A DNA stretch of 64,000 bases from Microbacterium lacus (lineage in GTDB: Bacteria; Actinomycetota; Actinomycetes; Actinomycetales; Microbacteriaceae), in assembly GCF_002812805.1 (NCBI RefSeq), contig NZ_NMUM01000037.1, positions 1 through 64,000 on the forward strand. Direction: 5' to 3'. The notes under the pieces were generated by a model, which saw nothing but the letters and a program-made list of their open reading frames with translations, ran no database searches and was not told the DNA's origin. Position numbers and translations under genes: made by a program. Below are positions 54,868-64,000 of the stretch, piece after piece. The number at the start of each line of letters is the position of its first letter. Position 1 is the stretch's first letter.

Positions 54868-55853
54868 GCGCCCGCCCCGGGGTGGGTCGCAGGGTCGGCG
54901 TCGGATTCGGTCGGTTCGTGCATCGCCCAGGTCTCGGGCTCGGCCGATATGGGCCCGCGCCATCCTTCGACCGGCAAACGGAACTTGCGGACGAGCCGGT
55001 CGGTGAACGCCGCGGGATGCAGGCGCGCGAGACGGACGGGCTCGGGCGAGCGGCGCACCATGACGCGGGCACCGGGCGGCAGGTCGTGCGAGCGGCGGCC
55101 GTCGCACCACAGGATGCCCGTGCCATTGGTGCGCTCGAGCACCTCGATCGCGATCGTGGCCTCGGGGCCCACGACGAGCGGCTTGGCGAACAGGGCATGT
55201 GCGGACAGCGGCACGACCGCCATCGCCTCGACGGTCGGCCAGATCACGGGTCCGCCGGCCGAGAAGTTATAGGCGGTGGAACCGGTGGGGGTCGAGACGA
55301 CCATGCCGTCGCAACCGAAGCTCGAGAGCGGCCGACCGTCCACCTCGAGTACGACCTCGAGCATCCGTTCGCGGCTGGCCTTCTCGACCGTCGCCTCGTT
55401 GAGGGCCCACGTTTCGTAGATCAGCGAGTCATCGGAATCCTGCACGCGCACCGCGAGCGCCAGGCGCTCCTCGACCCGGTAGTCGCCGAGGATGGCGCGG
55501 TGCACAGCCTCGTCCAGTTCATCGCGCTCGATCTCGGCGAGAAACCCGACGTGCCCCATGTTGATGCCGAGCACCGGGGCCGTGCCGCCGCGCACGAGTT
55601 CTGCGGCGCGCAGGATCGTGCCGTCGCCACCGAGCACGATCGCGAGCTCGATCTCGTCGACGGGAACGTCGATGCCGAGCGTGCCGGTGTTGTCGAACTC
55701 TTCGATCGCGGCACCCAACTGGGCTCGATCATCCGCGGAGAATACGGCGCGAGCGCCCGCTGCGACCAGGGCGGCGGTCACGCGGCGCGCAGCGGCGACC
55801 GTATCGTCACGCAGCGCATGCGCGACGACCAGGATGTTTCGCGTGCTCGTCAT
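54864..55853 (-). CDS. nadK: NAD kinase
   Basis: A 329-residue kinase that makes NADP+ from NAD+. The motifs VLGGDGTILRAAE and TPTGSTAYNFSAGGPV are the family's substrate-binding loops. It normally follows tlyA, but here an opposite-strand gene and a long hairpin lie between them. The start is at 55853, in an interval facing that gene, so it needs a promoter of its own. Confidence 0.94.
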   Translation of the reverse strand: MTSTRNILVVAHALRDDTVAAARRVTAALVAAGARAVFSADDRAQLGAAIEEFDNTGTLGIDVPVDEIELAIVLGGDGTILRAAELVRGGTAPVLGINMGHVGFLAEIERDELDEAVHRAILGDYRVEERLALAVRVQDSDDSLIYETWALNEATVEKASRERMLEVVLEVDGRPLSSFGCDGMVVSTPTGSTAYNFSAGGPVIWPTVEAMAVVPLSAHALFAKPLVVGPEATIAIEVLERTNGTGILWCDGRRSHDLPPGARVMVRRSPEPVRLARLHPAAFTDRLVRKFRLPVEGWRGPISAEPETWAMHEPTESDADPATHPGAGA

Positions 55854-55927
55854 GCCGCTCCCGCCGGTTGGTTCGCCTCACCCATTCTGTCGGATGGCTC
55901 CCGTTCGCCGGGCCGCCCGCGCGCTGG

Positions 55928-55993
55928 GGAGGAGATCTCGGCTTCGGAGGACGGATGTCGAGGCATGCATCCTCCGAAGCCGAGATCTCCTCC
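55928..55993. repeat. Perfect 24-bp inverted repeat
   Basis: The arms 55928-55951 and 55970-55993 are exact reverse complements of 24 bases and flank an 18-bp loop. The left arm begins GGAGGAGATCTCGG. The structure lies between the divergent nadK and photolyase-family starts. It has no T-run, so it is not an ordinary terminator. It could be a regulator site, a cruciform or a small mobile remnant. Confidence 0.9.
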
Positions 55994-56011
55994 GGCTGCG
56001 AGACTGGAGAG

Positions 56012-57487
56012 ATGAAGGCTGCGCTGGTGCTCGCGACGCAGGTGCTCGAAGACCACCCCGCCTACTCGGACCCCGAGATCGACCTCATTCTCTTCGTCGA
56101 GAACGCGCGGAGCTTCGAGCGTCGCCCGTACCACGCGCACAAGATCGTGCTGCTGCTGGCTTCCCTGCGCCATGCGGCCGCTCGCCTCGAAGAGCGCGGC
56201 ATCGCCGTCGCGTACCGCCGGATGGACGCGGACGAAACGGGCGCGAACCAGCCCAGGGAGTCGTTCGGTGACGCGGTGGGGGCGCTCGTCCGCGAGCACA
56301 ACATCACCCACCTCGCCTGGATGGCGCACACCGACCCGCGCGTTCAGGGCTCGATCGAGAAGATCGCTGCCGGACACAGGCCGCAGACGCGCACCTACCC
56401 CGACGAGCTCTTCCTCACCCCCGAGGCGCTGGTCGACGAGTGGTTCGCGACACACCCGACGGCCCGGATGGAGGACTTCTACCGCTGGCAACGTCGGCGC
56501 ACGGGCATCCTGATGGAGGGCGGCGCACCCGAGGGACGCCGGTGGAACTTCGACGCCGAGAACAGGCATCCGCTCCCCCGCGACAAGAAAACGAAGGCCC
56601 ACACCCTCGACATCCCGACGGTGCCGATACCCGAGCCCGATGAGATCACCCGCTCGGCCATCGCGGACACGCAGCGGTTCTTCGGCGATCATCCGGGCGA
56701 CCCGCGGACCTTCTGGCTCCCCGTCACCCCCGCGGGGGCACGCGCATGGGTCGATGACTTCGTCACCCGTCGCCTGTCCGATTTCGGACGCTACGAAGAC
56801 GCGATGGACGCCGACGAGCCGTTCCTTTTCCACTCCGTGCTCAGCCCCCTGATCAACATCGGGCTGCTCACGCCTCAGGAAGCCGTTGACCGGGTTGAGC
56901 GGTCCGATGCCCCCCTCGAATCGCGCGAGGGTTTCATCCGCCAGGTGATCGGATGGCGGGAGTACATGCGCGGCGCTTTCCGCGCGCAGCCCGCGCTCGA
57001 GAACGCCGATTACTTCCACTTCACGCGCACCCTCGAGGCATGGTGGTACACCGCGGAAGGGATCCCCGACGACATCCCCACGCCGGTCCGCACCGTCCTC
57101 GAACGCGTCCATCGCTACGGCTACGCGCACCACATCGAGCGCCTGATGGTGCTCGGCAACTGGTTCCTGCTGCAGGGCTACCACCCACGCGAGGCCTACG
57201 AGTGGTTCTCGGCGATGTTCGTGGACGCGTACGACTGGGTCATGGTGCCGAACGTGCAGGGCATGAGTCAGTTCGCAGACGGTGGCCGTGTGGCGACCAA
57301 GCCCTATATTGCGGGCGGGGCCTACCTGCAACGCATGGGGTCGTGGTGGCCGAGCGCGAAAGCCGCGCAGGCGGATGCCTTCACCGACGCCTACTGGCAG
57401 TTTCTCGACCGCAACGAGCCCCAGCTCTCGGACAACCACAGGCTCGCCATCCCCCTGGCGCAGATGCGCAAGCGCCGCGAGAACTAA
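56012..57487 (+). CDS. Photolyase/cryptochrome of FeS-BCP type, without Cys
   Basis: A 491-residue flavoprotein of the bacterial (6-4) photolyase-related group (PhrB/CryB; 'deoxyribodipyrimidine photolyase-related'). Family marks are DPRVQGSIEKIA, GFIRQVIGWREYMRG, HHIERLMVLGNWFLLQ and MSQFADGGRVATKPY. In PhrB four Cys bind a 4Fe-4S cluster in this region; this protein has no Cys at any position: the CGGC site aligns with WPSA and other ligands with Ala or Phe. Photorepair or light sensing is therefore inferred and the cluster is absent. The start has GGAGAG two bases ahead. Confidence 0.8.
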   Translation: MKAALVLATQVLEDHPAYSDPEIDLILFVENARSFERRPYHAHKIVLLLASLRHAAARLEERGIAVAYRRMDADETGANQPRESFGDAVGALVREHNITHLAWMAHTDPRVQGSIEKIAAGHRPQTRTYPDELFLTPEALVDEWFATHPTARMEDFYRWQRRRTGILMEGGAPEGRRWNFDAENRHPLPRDKKTKAHTLDIPTVPIPEPDEITRSAIADTQRFFGDHPGDPRTFWLPVTPAGARAWVDDFVTRRLSDFGRYEDAMDADEPFLFHSVLSPLINIGLLTPQEAVDRVERSDAPLESREGFIRQVIGWREYMRGAFRAQPALENADYFHFTRTLEAWWYTAEGIPDDIPTPVRTVLERVHRYGYAHHIERLMVLGNWFLLQGYHPREAYEWFSAMFVDAYDWVMVPNVQGMSQFADGGRVATKPYIAGGAYLQRMGSWWPSAKAAQADAFTDAYWQFLDRNEPQLSDNHRLAIPLAQMRKRREN

Positions 57488-57490
57488 CCG

Positions 57491-58315
57491 TCAGCGCTGG
57501 GTGAGCTCGTTCACCAGGGCGAGCCACGCGGTCGGGTTCGCAGCATCCGCGTCCGCGCCCTCATCGGCAACGTCGCGCACCCGGAACCACGCCACGAACT
57601 CGTGGTTGCCGTGCGTCCCGGGCAGCGGCGAGGCAATCACGCCATGTGTACCGAGGCCCGCGTCCCACGCCGCCCACAGCACGCCCGCAACAGCATCCGC
57701 ACGCGAAGCCGGATCTGTCACCAACCCACCGCGGACGGATGTGCGGCCCACCTCGAACTGCGGCTTGATCAGCAACACGGCATCGCCAGCGGCGTCCATC
57801 GTTGCGCGGACGGCCGGAAGGACCAGCCCCAGCGAGATGAAGGACAGGTCGCCGGTCACAAGCGAGGGCGCGAGCTCTGTACCGCTCGCGGCGGCGAGGG
57901 ACTCGGGCGTCATGTCGCGAACGTTGAAGCCCTCGACCGAGATGACCCCCGCGTCATCCTTGATTCGGTCCGACATCTGGCCATGCCCGACATCAACGGC
58001 GATCACCGGGTCGGCGCCGCGCTCGCGCAGCACTTGCGTAAAGCCGCCGGTCGAAGCGCCCATGTCGAGCGCCACCCGCCCCGCGACCTCGACCGGGAAC
58101 GCGTCGAGCGCCGCCACGAGCTTGTGCGCGGCGCGGCTGACGTAGTGGTCGAACGCGGCGACCTCGATCAGCGACGACTCCTCGACCTTCGCCGAGGACT
58201 TCACGACGGGGCGGCCATCGACCGTCACGAGGCCCTCGGCGATCAGCCCCGCTGCGTGCGTGCGGGAACGCGCGAGTCCGCGGGCGGCCAGGGCCGCGTC
58301 CAGACGCTCACTCAT
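57491..58315 (-). CDS. tlyA: rRNA 2'-O-methyltransferase TlyA
   Basis: A 274-residue enzyme: S4 domain at the start (ARGLARSRTHAAGLIAEGLV) and a SAM fold with LDMGASTGGF, GDLSFISLG and LIKPQFEVG. The K-D-K-E set (Lys in SRAAHK, Asp in GDLSF, Lys in IKPQ, Glu in NHEFV) is complete. It methylates cytidine 2'-OH in 16S and 23S rRNA, the sites tied to capreomycin sensitivity. It overlaps the small protein gene upstream by four bases. Confidence 0.93.
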   Translation of the reverse strand: MSERLDAALAARGLARSRTHAAGLIAEGLVTVDGRPVVKSSAKVEESSLIEVAAFDHYVSRAAHKLVAALDAFPVEVAGRVALDMGASTGGFTQVLRERGADPVIAVDVGHGQMSDRIKDDAGVISVEGFNVRDMTPESLAAASGTELAPSLVTGDLSFISLGLVLPAVRATMDAAGDAVLLIKPQFEVGRTSVRGGLVTDPASRADAVAGVLWAAWDAGLGTHGVIASPLPGTHGNHEFVAWFRVRDVADEGADADAANPTAWLALVNELTQR

Positions 58316-58494
58316 CGGTCGCCGGATGCCGAAGCGCGCGGATCGGCAAGACCGCCCACGCCCTCGAGCTCACGCGAGAGTTCGTCGTACAACGCGTCGA
58401 ACGCGGCGGCACGGGTCGCGAGGGGCTGCTCCTCGACCACTCGCAGGCGCGACACGAGGCTGTCGTCGAAAGATGCCTCGGGCGTGTTGCTCAT
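58312..58494 (-). CDS. Small conserved helical protein
   Basis: A 60-residue, acidic, helical protein (SRLRVVEEQPLATRAAAFDALYDELSRELE in pieces). It stands between the HAD hydrolase and tlyA in the typical actinobacterial order and overlaps the tlyA start. No function known. Confidence 0.75.
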   Translation of the reverse strand: MSNTPEASFDDSLVSRLRVVEEQPLATRAAAFDALYDELSRELEGVGGLADPRASASGDR

Positions 58495-58555
58495 CGTCCC
58501 AGGATACGACGGGGCTGACGGATGCCTCGGCGCCCCGCCTCACACGAGCCGCGGA

Positions 58556-59596
58556 TCAACGCCCAGCGCGAAACGGGTCGTCGTAGAGCCGCTCGGGCAC
58601 GCGCAGTCCGTAGATCGCACGACCCGAGTCCCAGATCGCACGGGCAGCGGCGCGAAGCAGGTCGATCTGTCGCGACCCCTCGGCCACGATCTCGACGTCG
58701 TTGCCGGCGACACGCACGGTGGCGTCACCGATCGTGACCGCGCCATCCTTCGCGCGTGCTTTAGCCGCCGGATACGGCTGCGACAGCTCACGCAGGTCGC
58801 CGAGGATGAAGTCCGGACGCGAACCGGCGGGCGCGGCAAGAACGTGCTTCGGCCGGTCGATGCCCGTCAGCACCAGGGCCGACGCGATACCGGCACGCTG
58901 GGCACCGAGGATGTCGGTGTCGAGTCGGTCGCCGATGAAGAGCGGATGCTTCGACCCGAACCGCGCGATCGCCTCGACGAAGATCGGTGTCTCGGGTTTG
59001 CCCGCGACCGTCGCGAGACGCCCGACCGCGGTGTGCACGGCGGACACGAGCGTGCCGTTCCCCGGCGCGATGCCACGAGCCTGGGGGATCGTCCAGTCCG
59101 TGTTGGTGGCGATCCACGGGATACCGCCCTCGTCCTCGGGCAGAGCCAGCGCGTACGCCGCCTCGGCCAGATCCCGCCACGCCACATCGGGCGCGAAACC
59201 TTGAACGACGGCGGCGGGCGCGTCCTCGGCGCTGCGGGTGACGACGTATCCGGCCTTCTCGACCTCGACGGTCAGGCCCTCTCCGCCGACGACCAGCACA
59301 CACGAACCCGCGGGAAGCATGTCCCGCAAGAGACGCATTGCGGCCTGTGGGCTCGTGATGACGTCTTCGGGTTGAACGGCCAGCCCGAGTTCTCGCAGCT
59401 GCCCCGCAACCGTGGCGTCCGTACGCGAGGCGTTGTTGGTGATGTAGCCCAGGCGGCGCGTCTGACCCGCAGCGTTCAGCGCCTCGACAGCGTGCGGAAT
59501 CGCCTGATGCCCGGCGTATACAACGCCGTCGAGATCGGCCAGGACCGCGTCGACCCCGTCGAGCGGTGTCGGGCTCGTCCTTCCGAGGAAAGCCAT
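58556..59596 (-). CDS. HAD-IIA family hydrolase
   Basis: A 346-residue phosphatase of the NagD/p-nitrophenyl phosphatase class. It has the nucleophile motif LADLDGVVYAG, TNNAS, Lys in AGKPETPIFVEA and FIGDRLDTDI. Such proteins act on phosphoglycolate or glycerol phosphate. ATG 59596 shares its base with the TPR stop (TGATG), so the two are coupled. Confidence 0.9.
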   Translation of the reverse strand: MAFLGRTSPTPLDGVDAVLADLDGVVYAGHQAIPHAVEALNAAGQTRRLGYITNNASRTDATVAGQLRELGLAVQPEDVITSPQAAMRLLRDMLPAGSCVLVVGGEGLTVEVEKAGYVVTRSAEDAPAAVVQGFAPDVAWRDLAEAAYALALPEDEGGIPWIATNTDWTIPQARGIAPGNGTLVSAVHTAVGRLATVAGKPETPIFVEAIARFGSKHPLFIGDRLDTDILGAQRAGIASALVLTGIDRPKHVLAAPAGSRPDFILGDLRELSQPYPAAKARAKDGAVTIGDATVRVAGNDVEIVAEGSRQIDLLRAAARAIWDSGRAIYGLRVPERLYDDPFRAGR

Positions 59597-61236
59597 CAGT
59601 CGGATGCCTCGGTCTTGTCGCTCTTCACGCCCTCATCGGGCTCGGGGGTCGATTCGCCGTTGTCTTCGACATCCGCAACGTCTTCGAGATCAGCGTCTTC
59701 ATCGAGATCGGCGTTTTCATCGACATCAGCGTCATCATCGAGATCGATGTCGAGCTCTTCGACCTCGTCGATCTCGAGCACGTCGTCCGAACCGTCACCA
59801 TCGAGCGCCGCCTCGGCGACTTCGGCAAGCTGGGCCCATCGAGCGGCCTCGTCCAGACGTCCGAGCTCTTCGAGCACCGTGGCGCGCGCAGCGAACAGGC
59901 CGGGACTCCAGGGGAAGGCCTTGTCGGGATCCAGCTCGGGAATATCGAGCTCGCGCAGGGCGCGCTCGGGGTCGCCAAGATCCAGACGGGCGCCAGACAT
60001 AGCAACCGCTAGTTCAACCCGCGTCTCGATCGGAAGCGAATCACGCTCGACCGCTCGTCCGACCTCGAGCGCGCGGTCGGGTCGCCCGACGCCACGCTCG
60101 CTGTCGACCATCATCGCGATCTGGTCGTCGCTACCCGAAATACGCCGATACGTGCGCAATTCGCGAAGCGCCAGCGCAAAGTCGCCCACGGAGTACGCCG
60201 TGATCGCGAGCGATTCCCGGACGACCGCGACGCGGCCCGCCTTGCGGGAAGCCGCGAGGGCGTGCTCGTGCGCAAGTGCCGGGTCTTCGTCAATCAGACG
60301 GACGGCCATCGCCAGGTGGCGACCGACCGTATCGGCGTTCTCCTTGCTCAGGGTGCGCAGTTCGTTTCGCGCACTCGGGTGCAGATCACGGGCTGTGACA
60401 TCGTCGGGCAGGAACGGATCAGGAATGCGCGGCTCGAAGTCACGATCGCGGTCCCGGGGCGGGGCGTCGCTGCGGTTATAAGTGGGACGACCAGAGTTGC
60501 CGTCGCGGCGTTCGTAGGGTGGGCGCGAACCTCCGCCATCACGGTTCTCGTACGGTCGACGAGGCCCGTCGCCGTCACGCTTGACGTAGGGCGGACGCGA
60601 GGAGTTCCCGTCACGCTTCTCGTATGGACGACGCGGCGCGTCGCCATCACGCTTCACGTACGGCGGACGTGAGCCACCGCTGTCACGGTTTTTGTATGGG
60701 CGCCGCGGAGCGTCACCATCACGCTTGACGTAGGGCGGACGCGAGGAGTTGCCATCACGCTTGACGTAGGGCGGACGCGAGGAGTTGCCATCACGCTTCT
60801 CGTACGGCGGACGCGAAGAGTTGCCATCACGCTTCTCGTACGGCGGACGCGATGAATTGCCATCACGCTTCTCGTACGGCGGACGCGATGAATTGCCATC
60901 ACGCTTCTCGTAAGGCTTGCGCGGAGCATCACCGTCGCGCTTCACGTACGGCGGACGCGAACCACCGCTATCCCGGTTCTCATACGGGCGACGGGGCGCA
61001 TCACCATCACGCTTCACGTAGGGCGGACGCGAGGAATTCCCGTCACGCCTCTCGTACGGCTTGCGCGAAGCGTCACCATCGCGCTTCACATATGGCTTGC
61101 GTTGAGCATCGCCCCCACGAGGCGTGCTCGGACGGCGATCAGCGCCACCACCGGTGCGGGGCGAACGTCCGGAGGCGCCGCGCGCTCGATCGGGCCCACC
61201 GCGACGCTCATCGTCCTTGCGGTCGTCGTCTGCCAT
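59596..61236 (-). CDS. Arg/Tyr-repeat TPR protein with acidic tail
   Basis: A 546-residue protein in three parts. Residues 1-45 are polar; 46-249 hold 17 copies of a 12-residue unit like RPPYEKRDGNSS or RRPYENRDSGGS, with an imperfect 18th; 262-490 form a helical TPR-like domain (RHLAMAVRLIDEDPALAHEHAL, ALRELRTYRRISG, RWAQLAEVAEAAL); the last 55 residues are strongly acidic (DVDENADLDEDADLED). The front is basic and disordered, so RNA or self-binding is likely. It heads the core-gene run, just after the rRNA operon. ATG 61236 follows AGGATCGGAAAC. Confidence 0.8.
   Translation of the reverse strand: MADDDRKDDERRGGPDRARGASGRSPRTGGGADRRPSTPRGGDAQRKPYVKRDGDASRKPYERRDGNSSRPPYVKRDGDAPRRPYENRDSGGSRPPYVKRDGDAPRKPYEKRDGNSSRPPYEKRDGNSSRPPYEKRDGNSSRPPYEKRDGNSSRPPYVKRDGNSSRPPYVKRDGDAPRRPYKNRDSGGSRPPYVKRDGDAPRRPYEKRDGNSSRPPYVKRDGDGPRRPYENRDGGGSRPPYERRDGNSGRPTYNRSDAPPRDRDRDFEPRIPDPFLPDDVTARDLHPSARNELRTLSKENADTVGRHLAMAVRLIDEDPALAHEHALAASRKAGRVAVVRESLAITAYSVGDFALALRELRTYRRISGSDDQIAMMVDSERGVGRPDRALEVGRAVERDSLPIETRVELAVAMSGARLDLGDPERALRELDIPELDPDKAFPWSPGLFAARATVLEELGRLDEAARWAQLAEVAEAALDGDGSDDVLEIDEVEELDIDLDDDADVDENADLDEDADLEDVADVEDNGESTPEPDEGVKSDKTEASD
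60454..61101 (-). repeat. 36-bp coding tandem repeat
   Basis: Seventeen full and one degenerate 36-bp units encode the 12-residue repeats of the TPR protein. Three adjacent units are almost identical in DNA, a sign of recent slippage. The array lies in one open frame, so it is not a CRISPR. Confidence 0.9.
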
Positions 61237-61302
61237 GTTTCCGATCCTTTCGCGAACCGCCCGTCGGCGGAATCGCACTGTTGCAAAACAACTGTGTTAA
61301 CG

Positions 61303-61338
61303 AAGAAAGGGCCACCCAGCATTGGGTGGCCCTTTCTT
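61303..61338. terminator. Bidirectional terminator
   Basis: A perfect 16-bp stem, AAGAAAGGGCCACCCA (61303-61318) with its complement 61323-61338, loop GCAT, flanked by T-rich ends on either strand. It ends the rRNA operon on the minus strand and shields the TPR gene. Confidence 0.9.
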
Positions 61339-61346
61339 GAAAGAAG

Positions 61347-61464
61347 TCCGGCGGTGTCCTACTCTCCCACAGGGTCTCCCCTGCAGTACCATCGGCGCTG
61401 AGAGGCTTAGCTTCCGGGTTCGGAATGTAACCGGGCGTTTCCCTCTCGCTATGGCCGCCGAAAC
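61347..61464 (-). rRNA. rrf: 5S ribosomal RNA
   Basis: About 118 bases beginning GTTTCGGCGGCCATAGCGAG, with the CCGAACCCGGAAGCTAAGCC core and ending ACACCGCCGGAC, which pairs with the 5' end. It follows 23S by about 105 bases, a spacer with two small hairpins and no gene. Confidence 0.95.
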
Positions 61465-61569
61465 ACTATTGATGTTTCAATCAGCATAACAAAGTCATTG
61501 TTATGCGGTTCTCGACCGTACATCGAGAACCACTCAGTGGACGCAAGCACCTAGCAAAAATAGGTGATT

Positions 61570-64000
<2,431 letters not shown>

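Noticed and set aside
57602..60481. 959-codon plus-strand open frame
   Set aside because: Antisense to tlyA, the HAD gene and the TPR gene; low-complexity Arg/Ser composition with no family motifs.
60454..61101. Regular 36-bp repeats resembling a CRISPR array
   Set aside because: Repeats are contiguous with no spacers, lie in one open frame and encode a regular 12-residue motif.

Overview
The window is chromosomal DNA of a high-GC Gram-positive bacterium. Conserved actinobacterial gene order (recN-nadK-tlyA, parA-scpA-scpB-rluB-cmk-der), 13E12/DUF222 HNH genes, Dos-type and IdeR-type boxes and many leaderless start sites point to Actinomycetota. The mix of genes fits Microbacteriaceae, probably Microbacterium or a close relative. 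The placement is inferred from content, not from a search.

Left part (1-43300) is accessory and metabolic. An IS1380-type element opens the window and has cut off the front of a 2-oxoglutarate/Fe(II) oxygenase gene, which is followed by an adenine/adenosine deaminase. Next come a DUF222-HNH gene with an SOS-like box on its start codon, a divergent XRE-cupin regulator and flavoprotein reductase pair, a methyltransferase, a membrane protein, an esterase with a luciferase-like monooxygenase, two crcB fluoride channel genes, and a heterodimeric ABC exporter. A leftward cluster of universal stress protein, DosS-like kinase, DosR-like regulator and P-type metal ATPase carries three DosR-like boxes upstream. 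FadD, an iron ABC importer with an IdeR-type iron box, an aldo/keto reductase, a wax ester synthase, an amidase/asparaginase-like pair, AlkC, a beta-helix-type lipoprotein flanked by an intact and a dead DUF1801 gene, a quinol monooxygenase/FMN reductase pair, tRNA-Pro(GGG), and a second DUF222-HNH copy follow. A VOC protein and a MarR regulator then diverge from two near-identical palindromes.

Right part (43300-61300) is one long leftward run of core genes. Read in the direction of transcription it is: Arg/Tyr-repeat TPR protein, HAD hydrolase, small protein, tlyA, (inserted opposite-strand photolyase-family gene), nadK, recN, pyrG, NUDIX, xerD, parA, scpA, scpB, rluB, tyrA, cmk, der. Most junctions overlap by a few bases, suggesting translational coupling. 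It joins DNA repair (RecN), nucleotide synthesis (PyrG, Cmk), chromosome segregation (ParA, ScpAB, XerD) and ribosome maturation (TlyA, RluB, Der).

The right end is an rRNA operon on the minus strand: 5S and the 3' part of 23S, with a strong bidirectional hairpin terminator separating it from the TPR gene.

The most unusual items are a photolyase-family protein that contains no cysteine at all although its family normally holds a 4Fe-4S cluster, a perfect 24-bp inverted repeat just in front of it, a protein with 17 tandem 12-residue Arg/Tyr-rich repeats and an acidic tail, SOS-type boxes lying on the start codons of both DUF222-HNH genes, and the Dos-like module with its boxes.
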